DNA from: DATAFO01 sp046728015
GTDB taxonomy: Bacteria > Actinomycetota > Thermoleophilia > Solirubrobacterales > 70-9
Reading direction: 5' to 3'
DNA length: 14,001 bases
Assembly (NCBI GenBank): GCA_046728015.1
Contig: JBKPDQ010000141.1
Span: 1-14,001, forward strand
Shown here in pieces: positions 5,344 through 12,689 of the stretch; position 1 is the stretch's first letter; the number at the start of each line of letters is the position of its first letter. Below the pieces are notes generated by a model, which ran no database searches, had not been told where the DNA came from, and was given only the letters and a program-made list of their open reading frames with translations. A program made the translations under genes and the position numbers.

Positions 5344-6015
5344 CTATGGCGTCACGCGCTCGCTCGTCGACGGTCGCCGACGCCCTTCGTAGACCCGGTC
5401 GTCGCGATCCACGTCTCCGTCGCGGTCGCGGTCGCGGACAACATCGGGGTCGTGATAGCCGGCGGCATCGACTCGCCGGTGATAGCGCTCGCCCGCCCTG
5501 CCGCCGGCCATCGCGGCCAGCAGCGTGCCGACGAGAACCACCACGAGCAAGATGACGCCTCCGGTGGCCAGGTCGCCCTCGTCCACGGGAATCCGCGGCA
5601 GGTTGAGATCCGCGAAGAGGTTGTACTCGGAGCCTGCGATGGCTCCGAGGATCGCGAGCACGATCACTGCGATGATGCTCCACGCCCAGACCCCGACGCC
5701 TTGCCGCGGGCCGTCAAACCGGGACATGCGACCGGCGACGTAGCCCCCGGCGAAGTAGGCGATCAGGGCGATCGCGAACAGCGCGAGCACGCCGACGATC
5801 CCGACTGTGTCGGCGTTGGCGACAGCCTCCGTCGCGCTCTCGATCTCCGAGATGGCAACCGCCGCGCCCGCCGCGCTCACGAACGCCGTGAGCAGGGCGC
5901 CAATGCCGACCGCCACGAGCCAACCGAAGAACGCTGCTCCCCAGTTGATCCCGCCGTACTCGTCTCGTTGTCTGCGCACGTCGACAGGCCGACGTGTCTC
6001 CACGTGTTCCGCCAT
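5344..6015 (-). CDS. Four-helix membrane protein with charged Arg/Asp tail
   Basis: This 223-residue protein has an N-terminal charged arm (residues 1-22) and hydrophobic segments near 24-55, 71-95, 107-127 and 151-171. The cytoplasmic-looking tail (172-223) contains a low-complexity stretch, RDRDRDGDVDRDDR (184-197). Small-residue motifs in the helices (GGYVAGR, AMAGGRAGERYHRR) resemble general actinobacterial integral membrane proteins of unknown function. No transport or catalytic motif is recognised. The ATG start has a good GAGGAG five bases upstream. It stands alone, with a terminator on each side (its own at 5281-5315 and the aldolase's upstream), so it is probably monocistronic. Confidence 0.85.
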   Translation of the reverse strand: MAEHVETRRPVDVRRQRDEYGGINWGAAFFGWLVAVGIGALLTAFVSAAGAAVAISEIESATEAVANADTVGIVGVLALFAIALIAYFAGGYVAGRMSRFDGPRQGVGVWAWSIIAVIVLAILGAIAGSEYNLFADLNLPRIPVDEGDLATGGVILLVVVLVGTLLAAMAGGRAGERYHRRVDAAGYHDPDVVRDRDRDGDVDRDDRVYEGRRRPSTSERVTP

Positions 6016-6097
6016 TTGGTCTCCTCACCCAGAAGTTGAGTCCGTTCGCGACCCGACTACCCGCGGCGACGGGGTGCCATGCGGCGGAACTTCAAAT

Positions 6098-6121
6098 CAG
6101 CCTGGCCCCGCGGCCAGGCTG
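6098..6121 (-). terminator. Intrinsic terminator of the aldolase gene
   Basis: On the minus strand a perfect 10-bp stem (CAGCCTGGCC / GGCCAGGCTG, 4-base loop) begins three bases after the aldolase stop and is followed by ATTTGAAG, a short T-containing tail. Position and structure fit a rho-independent terminator. It also insulates the downstream membrane protein gene. Confidence 0.8.
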
Positions 6122-6124
6122 TGC

Positions 6125-7045
6125 CTACGGGATCCGACGGACGCTGGAGAGCATGATCTCCTTGATCTGCTCGATGATCTCCTGCGCCTGGCCCCACTCG
6201 CGCTGCCAGACGTTGCGGCCGTAGATGACGCCCGAGCCGCCGGCCTCCATGATGAAGCGGGTCTGCTCGAGCAGCTTGTCGTCGTCGACCTTCGAGCCGC
6301 CGGACAGCACCACCAGCGAGCGGCCGGCGGACTCGACGACGTGGCGGATCGCCTCCTCCTGGGAGACGTCCATCTCGTTGTAGGGGGCGGGGGAGTCCTT
6401 GTCCTTGTCCGGGTTGAGCTTCGGCATGTTGAGCTTGACCACGTCGGCGCCCATCTCCATCGCCATCCGGGCGGCGTAGTCGATCGCGTAGAAGCTGTCG
6501 CGCCCGCCCTTCTCCTGGATCGCCGCGCCGCGCGGGTAGGCCCACACCACCAGCGGCATCCCGTAGCGGTCACAGTCCTGGCGGACGGCCTTGAGCTGCC
6601 TCAGGTCGTCGTCCTGGCGCGGCGAGCCGACGTAGAGCGTGTAGCCGACCGCGTCGGCCCCCAGGCGGACCGCGTCCTCGACCGAAGCGTTGGTGGGCGA
6701 GAACGCCTCGTCGTCGGGCGGCACGTCCGTCTTGCCGTTGACCTTCATGAGCAGCGGCACCTGGCCCGCGTAGTCGGGGTAGTACTTGGTCGCCAGGCCG
6801 ATCTGGCAGGCGATCGCCGAGTAGCCCGCTTCGGCGGCGAGCCGGAACTGGTACTCGGGGTCCTTGGAGTCCGGGTTTGCGAAGAAGTCGCGCGGACCGT
6901 GCTCGATGCCCTGGTCGATCGGCAGCAGGAGCAGTGTCCCGTTCCCGGGGCCGAACTCGAACAGCAGGCGGCGCAGGCGCGTGCGCTTGCCCGGCGAGAT
7001 CGTGGCCAGTAGGGACTTCTGCTCGGCTGCGCTGCTGACTTCCAA
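6125..7045 (-). CDS. Class I fructose-bisphosphate aldolase, FbaB/DhnA type
   Basis: This enzyme would cleave or form fructose 1,6-bisphosphate in glycolysis and gluconeogenesis using a Schiff-base lysine. The 306 residues carry the family blocks: LLLLPIDQGIEHGP (38-51), DAVGYTLYVGS (131-141), VVWAYPRG (156-163), DVVKLNMPKLNP (181-192) with Lys184 the probable Schiff-base residue, and VVLSGGSK (225-232), where the Gly pair would bind phosphate. Length matches the archaeal/bacterial DhnA-like group. The frame stays open far upstream into the divergent ligase gene, so the start must be chosen. TTG at 7045, with CGGAG six bases upstream, starts the protein (MEVSSAAEQK) just before the conserved core and leaves room for a promoter. 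A good -10 box (TATACT) lies 86-91 bases upstream. A related DhnA-family activity cannot be fully excluded. Confidence 0.93.
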   Translation of the reverse strand: MEVSSAAEQKSLLATISPGKRTRLRRLLFEFGPGNGTLLLLPIDQGIEHGPRDFFANPDSKDPEYQFRLAAEAGYSAIACQIGLATKYYPDYAGQVPLLMKVNGKTDVPPDDEAFSPTNASVEDAVRLGADAVGYTLYVGSPRQDDDLRQLKAVRQDCDRYGMPLVVWAYPRGAAIQEKGGRDSFYAIDYAARMAMEMGADVVKLNMPKLNPDKDKDSPAPYNEMDVSQEEAIRHVVESAGRSLVVLSGGSKVDDDKLLEQTRFIMEAGGSGVIYGRNVWQREWGQAQEIIEQIKEIMLSSVRRIP

Positions 7046-7153
7046 TTTCTTCTCCGATTGTTGGGAATCGCTCCAGCGGCTAAAGCGGCGTGCCAGTGGG
7101 GGTTTCCGGCCTTCTTCCTGCGGCGATGCCAGTATAGGCGCGTGCTCGAGCAC
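7046..7153. promoter_or_regulatory. Divergent promoter region with TATACT box and 12-bp palindrome
   Basis: On the minus strand TATACT (7136-7131) matches five of six bases of the -10 consensus and would drive the aldolase gene with a leader of about 80 bases. On the + strand the same CCAGTATAGG lies six bases before the GTG of the ligase gene, so that mRNA would be leaderless if the box works both ways. The perfect palindrome GTGCTCGAGCAC (7142-7153) covers that GTG and lies between the -10 and -35 positions of the aldolase promoter, a good place for a repressor. No -35 consensus is visible. Confidence 0.5.
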
Positions 7154-8254
7154 AATTTCGCCGGTCCGGCGTTCACGATCGGCATCGAGGAGGAGCTGAT
7201 GCTCCTCGAAGAGAGCGGGCTCGGCCTCGCGCAGGGAATCGAGACGGTCCTGGAGTCGGTCCCGCCCGAGCTGGAGGGACAGGTCAAGCCCGAGCTGATG
7301 CAGTCGGTGCTCGAGATCGCGACCACGCCCTGCCCGGACGTGCGCACCGCCGGCGAGGAGCTCCGCGTCCTGCGCCACGCGGTCACCGAGATCACCGAGA
7401 GCCACGGAATGCGGTTGGGCGCGGCCGGGACGCACCCGTTCGGCCTCTTCGAGGACCAGGAGATCGTCGACCGCCCGCGCTACCGGCAGCTGATCTCAGA
7501 GCTCCAGTACGTCGCGCGCCAGGAGCTGATCTTCGGAACCCACATCCACGTCGGGATCGAGGGCGCGGACCGCGCGATCTACGTGGCCGACGGGATCCGG
7601 CGCTACCTCCCGCTCATGCTCGCCCTGTCGGCGAACTCGCCGTTCTGGCGCGGAAAGAGCACCGGGATGATGTCCACCCGCACGGCGATCTTCCGCGCCT
7701 TCCCCCGCTCGGGCATCCCGCCCCACTACGGCACCTGGGAGATCTTCTCCAACCGCGTCGAGCTGATGATGCGCGCCGGAGCGATCGAGGACTACACCTA
7801 CCTCTGGTTCGACGTGCGCCCGCACCCCAACCTGGGCACGGTGGAAACGCGGGTGTTCGACCAGATGACGCGCGTCGAGCACACGATCTCGATGGCGGCG
7901 CTAGTGGCCTCGGTCGCTCACCGCATGTGCGCGCTGTTCGACGCCGAGGAGCCACTGGTGGAATACCCGACCGAGCTCGTCGACGACAACAAGGTGCGTG
8001 CGGCCCTGCGGGGCGTCGACGGCAAGCTGATCGATTTCAGGCGCGGGGAGCGGGCGACGGCGCCGGAGATGGCCCACAAGCTGATCGAGCTGGTCGCCGA
8101 CCACGCCGACGAGCTCAACTGCCGGGCCGAGCTCGAGGGGATCGCCGACCTGCTGCAGACCGGCACCGGCGCCCACCGCCAGCTCGAGCTGTACGAGGCC
8201 ACGGGCGACATGCACGCGCTGGTGGCGGAGATCGCGGAGAAGAGCCGGGTCTAG
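7142..8254 (+). CDS. GCS2-family carboxylate-amine ligase (YbdK-like)
   Basis: This family makes gamma-glutamyl-cysteine-like bonds with ATP; members include YbdK and the ergothioneine enzyme EgtA. The 370-residue product shows FTIGIEEELMLLE (11-23) with the metal/ATP-binding Glu triplet, VLEIATTP, GTHPFGLF (96-103), RYRQLISELQYVARQELIFG, THIHVGIE (133-140), FWRGKSTGMMSTR and DVRPHPNLGTVETRVFDQ (224-241), the standard order of GCS2 motifs. Length is usual for YbdK. The frame extends upstream to a TTG at 7058, but that would run into the aldolase promoter; GTG at 7142 places the first conserved motif at residue 11. There is no Shine-Dalgarno, which fits a leaderless message. Substrate cannot be assigned: gamma-glutamylcysteine synthesis is possible, but no glutathione or ergothioneine gene is adjacent. 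Confidence 0.92.
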   Translation: MLEHNFAGPAFTIGIEEELMLLEESGLGLAQGIETVLESVPPELEGQVKPELMQSVLEIATTPCPDVRTAGEELRVLRHAVTEITESHGMRLGAAGTHPFGLFEDQEIVDRPRYRQLISELQYVARQELIFGTHIHVGIEGADRAIYVADGIRRYLPLMLALSANSPFWRGKSTGMMSTRTAIFRAFPRSGIPPHYGTWEIFSNRVELMMRAGAIEDYTYLWFDVRPHPNLGTVETRVFDQMTRVEHTISMAALVASVAHRMCALFDAEEPLVEYPTELVDDNKVRAALRGVDGKLIDFRRGERATAPEMAHKLIELVADHADELNCRAELEGIADLLQTGTGAHRQLELYEATGDMHALVAEIAEKSRV

Positions 8255-8295
8255 CGCGAGGCACCGACGCGGTAGGCGCGGGCGCGCCGCTGCGC

Positions 8296-8309
8296 GATAC
8301 TTGAGGGGG
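8296..8309 (+). promoter_or_regulatory. -10-like box and short leader of the rhomboid-like operon
   Basis: GATACT (8296-8301) resembles a -10 box and ends nine bases before the ATG at 8311; a run GAGGGGG (8303-8309) follows directly. The message would have either a leader of a few bases or this weak, very close ribosome binding site. The 56-base gap after the ligase gene is otherwise GC-rich with no clear terminator, so read-through from the ligase gene is also possible. Confidence 0.35.
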
Positions 8310-8310
8310 A

Positions 8311-9111
8311 ATGGAGTCCTCGTCCCCAGAGTTGAGCGTCGTCTGCAAGAACTGCGGCGCCGAGGTGAGCCCGTACGTCACGGAGTGCCCCTACTGCGGC
8401 ACCCGCCTGCGAAAGCGAGCGCCGAAGCTCGAGCGGGTGGGCGACGAGGTCCGCGTGCGGGAGGGCCGGCGCGAGAAGCGACGCCGCCGGGCGGCAGCGC
8501 GCCGCGAGCGGCGGGGCGAGCGGATGGCGGTGCTGGCCGAGCGCCCGGTGGCCACGATCGCGGCGATCCTGGCGCCCGCGCTGCTGCTGATCGTCGAGCG
8601 GGCGTCGAATCTTTCCGTCTTCGACCTCGGCGCGATCGTCGGCCCGGTGGACTCCGAGTGGTGGCGGTACTTCGCCGCCCCGTTCGTCTACGACGACATC
8701 GGCTACCTGTTCGCCTGCGGCCTCGCGATCGCGATCTTCGTGCCGGGCCTGGAGGCGCGACTGGGCGCGATCCCCGCGATCCTGCTGATCGTCGGCGCGG
8801 GCGCCCTCGGGATGCTCGCCGCCGACGGACTCGAGACCGCCTTCGGCGACGGGGTCCTCGTCGCCGCGGGCGGCAACGGGATCGCGCTCGGCTGCCTCGC
8901 CGCGTGGGTGGTGCTGCGCGACGCCGAGCGCCGAGCCGATCCCACAGAGGAGTACGACCGCATCGCGGTGGCCGTGGCGGCCGCCGTCCTGCTCCTGCTG
9001 CCGCTGGTCGAGGACTTCGCCGACCCGTGGGCCGGCCTCGCGGGCGGCCTGGTGGGCGCGGCATGCGGCCTCGCTGCCGCGCTGGGCGGCCGCACCGGCC
9101 GGCGCGCGTGA
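8311..9111 (+). CDS. Zinc-ribbon rhomboid-like membrane protein, catalytic residues absent
   Basis: The 266-residue protein starts with a zinc ribbon (CKNC 12-15, CPYC 26-29), then a very basic linker (residues 50-72, Arg-rich). A membrane domain with about six helices follows, of rhomboid shape. The rhomboid landmark WWRYFAAPFVY (117-127) is present, and the region after it (PGLEARLGAIPAILLIVGAG) matches the L1/TM2-TM3 part. The nucleophile motif GxSGxxxG appears as GGNGIALG (187-194), with Asn189 in place of Ser. The last helix has GLAGGLVG (242-249) where active enzymes have a His before the Gly pair. The His/Asn of TM2 are also missing (YLFACG). It should therefore be a non-proteolytic rhomboid, like iRhoms or derlins. 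Its stop overlaps the next start (GTGA, 9108-9111), indicating translational coupling with the methyltransferase. Role unknown. Confidence 0.85.
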   Translation: MESSSPELSVVCKNCGAEVSPYVTECPYCGTRLRKRAPKLERVGDEVRVREGRREKRRRRAAARRERRGERMAVLAERPVATIAAILAPALLLIVERASNLSVFDLGAIVGPVDSEWWRYFAAPFVYDDIGYLFACGLAIAIFVPGLEARLGAIPAILLIVGAGALGMLAADGLETAFGDGVLVAAGGNGIALGCLAAWVVLRDAERRADPTEEYDRIAVAVAAAVLLLLPLVEDFADPWAGLAGGLVGAACGLAAALGGRTGRRA

Positions 9112-9773
9112 GCAAGTTCACCGCGCTCACGGACGAGCTGCACGACTACCTGGTCGAGCACGGAGCGCGCGAGGACGAGGCGCTGCGGCGTGTGCGCGAG
9201 GAGACCGCGGCGATGGGCGACGTGGCGGTGATGCAGATCGCGCCCGACCAGGGAGCGTTCATGACCCTGCTCTGCAAGATGCTCGGCGCCCGCGAGACGC
9301 TCGAGCTCGGCACCTTCACCGGCTACTCGGCGATCTGCATCGCCCGGGGCCTGGCCCCGGGAGGACGGCTGATCGCCTGCGAGCTCTCCGAGGAGTACGC
9401 CGAGATCGCAGCTCGCAACTTCGAGTCCGCCGCGGTCGCCGACCGGATCGAGATCCGCATCGGTCCCGCGATCGACAGCGTACGCGCGCTGCCCGAGCGC
9501 GAGGTGTTCGACTTCGCCTTCATCGACGCCGACAAGCCCGGTTACCCCGACTACTACGAGGAGTGCCTCGCCCGCCTGCGACCCGGCGGGCTGATCGTGC
9601 TCGACAACGTGCTCACCGGCGGCGCCGTGCTGCCGGGCGCCGACCGAGACCACTACTCGGAGGAGTCCGTGGCAACGATGCGGGCCCTCAACGAGCGGAT
9701 TCGCGACGACGAACGAGTCGACATCGCGATGATCGGCGTCGCCGACGGGCTGACCCTGGCGCGGAAGCGATGA
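9108..9773 (+). CDS. SAM-dependent O-methyltransferase, family 3 (CCoAOMT/COMT-like)
   Basis: This 221-residue protein would transfer methyl from SAM to a hydroxyl group, usually a catechol-like substrate, using a divalent metal. Motif I is LELGTFTGYSAICIA (from about residue 64), followed by the acidic ribose-binding strand LIACELSEEYAEIAARNF. The family signature FDFAFIDADKPGYPDYYEEC then RLRPGGLIVLDNVLTGG carries the metal-binding Asp residues and Asn. Length matches bacterial family-3 enzymes (about 220). The GTG start overlaps the rhomboid stop by four bases and the ATGA at 9770-9773 joins it to the acetyltransferase, so the three genes are translated as one coupled unit. No Shine-Dalgarno is needed or seen at the GTG. 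The natural acceptor is unknown. Confidence 0.94.
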   Translation: MSKFTALTDELHDYLVEHGAREDEALRRVREETAAMGDVAVMQIAPDQGAFMTLLCKMLGARETLELGTFTGYSAICIARGLAPGGRLIACELSEEYAEIAARNFESAAVADRIEIRIGPAIDSVRALPEREVFDFAFIDADKPGYPDYYEECLARLRPGGLIVLDNVLTGGAVLPGADRDHYSEESVATMRALNERIRDDERVDIAMIGVADGLTLARKR

Positions 9774-10576
9774 ACGCCATCGACCGCGACACTGTCCACG
9801 CGATCCAGCAGCGCGCGTTCCGGGACTTCTTCGAGGCGATGGCCGACAGCTCGGCCGACGGCCGGGTGGTGGAGATCGGCGATGTCGCGGCCCTGACCAC
9901 GCCGGCGGTCCCGAACCGCTCGATTCCGAACTCGGTTGTCTACCGCGACGGCGACGAGCTGGTGGCGGCGCTCGACGAGCTTGCCGCCTCCTACGGCGAC
10001 GCCGGTGTCGCCGCGTGGACGGTGTGGGTGCCGGACTACGACGGGAAAGTGATCCAGGCGTTGGAGGAGGCGGGACACGTCTACGACGGACAGCCTGCGG
10101 CGATGGTGCTCGATCTCGACGAGCTCGCGGAGCGCGACGTTGGCGACTTGGAATACGGGCCCCTCGAGTCGATGTCGCTCCTGGGCGAGATCAACGATCG
10201 CGCCTACGGCCACACCACCGACGGCTACGCACCCGCATTCATGCACTTGCCAAGGGGATTGCCGCTGCGCCTGTACGCGGCGCGGGTGGACGGGGAGCCC
10301 GCGAGCGTGCTGGCGACGATCGACCACGAGCCGGTGGACGGAGCGGCCGGCCCCGACTGTGGCATCTACTGGGTCGCGACCCCCGAGGCGTACCGCGGCC
10401 GGGGCCTGTCGAGCCGGCTGCTCTACGCGGCGCTGGCCGAGGCGCGCGAGCGCGGCTGTGCGACCTCGTCGCTGCAGGCGTCGGGGATGGGCGAGCCGAT
10501 CTACAAGCGACTCGGCTACGTGCCCTACTTCCGCTTCCACCTCTATGAGCGGCGACGCCAACCCGGCCCGAGCTAG
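9770..10576 (+). CDS. GNAT family N-acetyltransferase
   Basis: GNAT enzymes move an acetyl group from acetyl-CoA to an amine. The 268-residue product has its clear GNAT core in the C-terminal half. ASVLATIDHEP gives beta-4. GIYWVATPEAYRGRGLSSRLL (198-218) is motif A with the pyrophosphate-binding R-G-R-G. Motif B reads LQASGMGEPIYKRLGYVPYFRFHLYER (245-271 at most, near the end). The N-terminal half (1-130) is about the size of a second, degenerate GNAT fold, ending in VIQALEEAGHVYDGQPAAMVLDL, which resembles the end of a GNAT domain; this tandem reading is an inference. The ATG is set by its ATGA overlap with the methyltransferase stop. Substrate unknown; the coupling suggests it shares a target pathway or membrane site with the two upstream proteins. 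Confidence 0.9.
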   Translation: MNAIDRDTVHAIQQRAFRDFFEAMADSSADGRVVEIGDVAALTTPAVPNRSIPNSVVYRDGDELVAALDELAASYGDAGVAAWTVWVPDYDGKVIQALEEAGHVYDGQPAAMVLDLDELAERDVGDLEYGPLESMSLLGEINDRAYGHTTDGYAPAFMHLPRGLPLRLYAARVDGEPASVLATIDHEPVDGAAGPDCGIYWVATPEAYRGRGLSSRLLYAALAEARERGCATSSLQASGMGEPIYKRLGYVPYFRFHLYERRRQPGPS

Positions 10577-10617
10577 CGGCCGGCCCTCGGCAGGGCGCGG
10601 CCGGGAGCCCTCGGGCG

Positions 10618-10661
10618 TACTCTGCCTGGGGAGGCCTGCTAGCACCAAAAGGAGGCGCACG
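10618..10661 (+). promoter_or_regulatory. Promoter-like box and strong ribosome binding site of the PfpI gene
   Basis: TACTCT (10618-10623) fits a TAnnnT -10 box and would give a leader of about 30 bases. AAAAGGAGG (10647-10655) is a near-perfect Shine-Dalgarno six bases before the ATG, the strongest in the window, which suggests high translation. Confidence 0.5.
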
Positions 10662-11249
10662 ATGCCGAAGGTCCTAGTTCTCACCGGTGACGCCGCCGAA
10701 TCGCTCGAGTTCATGTACCCGTACCAGCGCCTGCTGGAGGAGGGGTATGAGGTCGATGTCGCCGCGCCCTCGAAGAAGAAGCTTCGCTTCGTTGTCCACG
10801 ACTTCGAGGACGGATTCGACACCTACACCGAGAAGCCGGGCTACACGTGGGACGCCGACGTTGCCTTCGCCGACGTCGATCCCGCAGACTACGTCGCGCT
10901 CGTGATCCCGGGCGGGCGCGCGCCCGAGTACATCCGCAACAACCCCGACGCGGAGCGGATCATCCGCCACTTCTTTGACGACGACAAGCCGGTCGCGCAG
11001 CTCTGCCACGCGCCGCTGGCTCTCGCGGCCGCCGGCGTGCTCGAGGGCCGGCGCACCGCTGCCTACCCGGAGCTCGCCCCCGACGTCGCCGCGGCAGGCG
11101 GCAGCTTCGAGGATGCAGCCGGAGTCGTGGACGGACAGATGGTCTCGGCCCGCGCCTGGCCCGACCATCCCCAGTGGATGGCGGCGTTCATGCCGCTACT
11201 GCGGGAGGCGGCGCCAGTCGAGCGCCGTGCCGAGACTGTCGCCGGTTAG
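10662..11249 (+). CDS. DJ-1/PfpI family protein
   Basis: The DJ-1/PfpI superfamily includes deglycase-like, glyoxalase-like and protease-like enzymes and stress chaperones that act in the cytoplasm. The 195-residue product has MPKVLVLTGDAAESLEFMYP (1-20), with Glu16 in the place of the conserved Glu, DYVALVIPGGRAPEYIR (76-92), and the nucleophile elbow VAQLCHAPLALAAAGVLEGR (111-130) with Cys115 followed by His116. The C-terminal half has AYPELAPDVAAAGG and DGQMVSARAWPDHPQW. Length is typical. The start is fixed by the strong upstream Shine-Dalgarno. The FAD oxidase gene begins 21 bases after the stop, so the two are probably one operon. The exact reaction cannot be read from the sequence. Confidence 0.94.
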   Translation: MPKVLVLTGDAAESLEFMYPYQRLLEEGYEVDVAAPSKKKLRFVVHDFEDGFDTYTEKPGYTWDADVAFADVDPADYVALVIPGGRAPEYIRNNPDAERIIRHFFDDDKPVAQLCHAPLALAAAGVLEGRRTAAYPELAPDVAAAGGSFEDAAGVVDGQMVSARAWPDHPQWMAAFMPLLREAAPVERRAETVAG

Positions 11250-11270
11250 CCCGCGGCCCGTTCGTCGAAG

Positions 11271-12689
11271 GTGGCAACTTCGAGGGCGGGGAGCGCCCTG
11301 GCGGGCGAGCTATCGGCTCTGATCGGGGAAGACGCCGTCCTCAGCGAGAGGATGGCACCAGGCTATTCCTCCGACGAGAGCGAGGGGAGCGGCATCCGCG
11401 GGACGCCCGACGCGATCGTCCTGCCGGGCACGGCAGAGCAGGTCGCCGAGGTTGTCGCCTGGTGCTACGAGCGCGAGCTTGCGATCGTGCCGCGGGGCGG
11501 GGGCTCTGGCTTTGCCGGGGGTGCGGTGCCCGTGGACGGAGGGGTCGTCGTGTCCATGGAGCGACTCGACGAGGTGCTCTCCTTTGAGCCCGAGCTGTGG
11601 CGCATACACGTTCAGGCCGGCGTCGCGACCGCGACCGTGCGCCGCCTCGCTCGCGAGAACGGGCTGCTGTTTCCGCCCGATCCTGGTGCCGCGGAGCAGT
11701 CGCAGATCGGGGGCAACATCGCCACCAACGCCGGCGGCCCGCACGCGTTCAAGTACGGCGTGACCGGCCGGTGGGTCACCGGGCTGGAGGCGGTCGTGCC
11801 TCCTGGCGAGCTGATCGAGGTGGGCGGCCCGATCCGCAAGGACGTGGCGGGCTATGACCTGCGTGGCCTGCTGGTGGGCTCGGAGGGGACGCTCGGCCTG
11901 ATCACCTCGGCGTGGCTGCAGCTGACCCCGGCGCCGGAGGCGAGCCTGCCGGTGCTGGCGCTCTATCGCGACGCGGCCGCCGGGTGCGCGGCGATCCTGC
12001 GAATCCTGGAGAGCGGGCTGCGCCCGGCGACGATCGAGTACCTCGACGCGGGCGCGCTGGCGGCCGCCGGCGGGTCGCTCCCTGGCGGGGTGCCGGATGA
12101 GGCGGGCTTCGTCGTCCTGTCGGAGGCTGACGGGACGCGCGCCGAGGCGGAGGCCCTTCAGACCGAGCTCGCCGAGGCGCTCGAGCCCGAGGCGCTCGAG
12201 CTGCGGCGCTTCGACTCGCGGGGCGAGGTGGACGAGCTGTGGCGCTGGCGCGACGGCGTCTCCTTCGCCGTCTCGGCGCGGCGCGGCGGCAAGCTCAGCG
12301 AGGACATCGTCGTCCCGCTCGACCGGCTCGCCGAGGCGATCTCAGAGACCGTCGAGATCGGCCGGCGCCACGGGCTCGACGCCTGCAGCTGGGGTCACGC
12401 CGGCGACGGCAACCTGCACTCGACCTTTCTCGTCGACTCGTCTGATCCCGACCAGCTCGCGCGCGCATCCGAGGCGGCCTCAGACCTGTTCGCGCTCGCG
12501 GCGCGGCTCGGCGGCTCGGTGTCCGGCGAGCACGGCCTCGGCTATCTCAAGCGCGGCCAGCTCGCGCGGCAGTGGGGCGAGGGCGCGCTTCGCCTGCACG
12601 AGGAGGTCAAGCGCGCCTTCGACCCGAAGGGGCTGCTCAACCCCGGCAAGAAGGTGGCGCGGCTCGATCCGCCGCCCGCAGACCGCTAG
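11271..12689 (+). CDS. FAD-linked oxidase, GlcD/D-lactate dehydrogenase type
   Basis: GlcD-type enzymes oxidise 2-hydroxy acids such as glycolate or D-lactate with FAD. The 472-residue product has the PCMH FAD-binding domain: PRGGGSGFAGGAVP (74-87), IGGNIATNAGG (146-156) and GYDLRGLLVGSEGTLGLIT (194-212). The FAD-oxidase C domain follows, with SWGHAGDGNLHSTF (373-386), SGEHGLG (418-424) and DPKGLLNPGK (451-460). Every hallmark is present, including the His residues near the active site, so it is likely functional. The GTG start at 11271 has only a weak GAAG before it; no better start exists upstream of the first conserved block, so the exact N-terminus is uncertain. GlcE and GlcF partners are absent, pointing to a single-subunit enzyme. 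Its stop sits in the CTAG shared with the convergent dehydrogenase. Confidence 0.93.
   Translation: MATSRAGSALAGELSALIGEDAVLSERMAPGYSSDESEGSGIRGTPDAIVLPGTAEQVAEVVAWCYERELAIVPRGGGSGFAGGAVPVDGGVVVSMERLDEVLSFEPELWRIHVQAGVATATVRRLARENGLLFPPDPGAAEQSQIGGNIATNAGGPHAFKYGVTGRWVTGLEAVVPPGELIEVGGPIRKDVAGYDLRGLLVGSEGTLGLITSAWLQLTPAPEASLPVLALYRDAAAGCAAILRILESGLRPATIEYLDAGALAAAGGSLPGGVPDEAGFVVLSEADGTRAEAEALQTELAEALEPEALELRRFDSRGEVDELWRWRDGVSFAVSARRGGKLSEDIVVPLDRLAEAISETVEIGRRHGLDACSWGHAGDGNLHSTFLVDSSDPDQLARASEAASDLFALAARLGGSVSGEHGLGYLKRGQLARQWGEGALRLHEEVKRAFDPKGLLNPGKKVARLDPPPADR

Noticed and set aside
7046..7435. Upstream extension of the aldolase frame into the ligase gene
   Set aside because: It overlaps well-conserved ligase motifs on the other strand; the TTG at 7045 with GGAG fits the family length.
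8301..9107. Upstream extension of the methyltransferase frame across the rhomboid gene
   Set aside because: The translation is Arg/Gly-rich noise; the rhomboid frame has the zinc ribbon and helices, and GTGA coupling sets the methyltransferase start.
10583..10596. Hairpin GCCCT-CGGC-AGGGC after the GNAT gene as terminator
   Set aside because: Only a 5-bp stem with no T tract in very GC-rich DNA; chance is likely.
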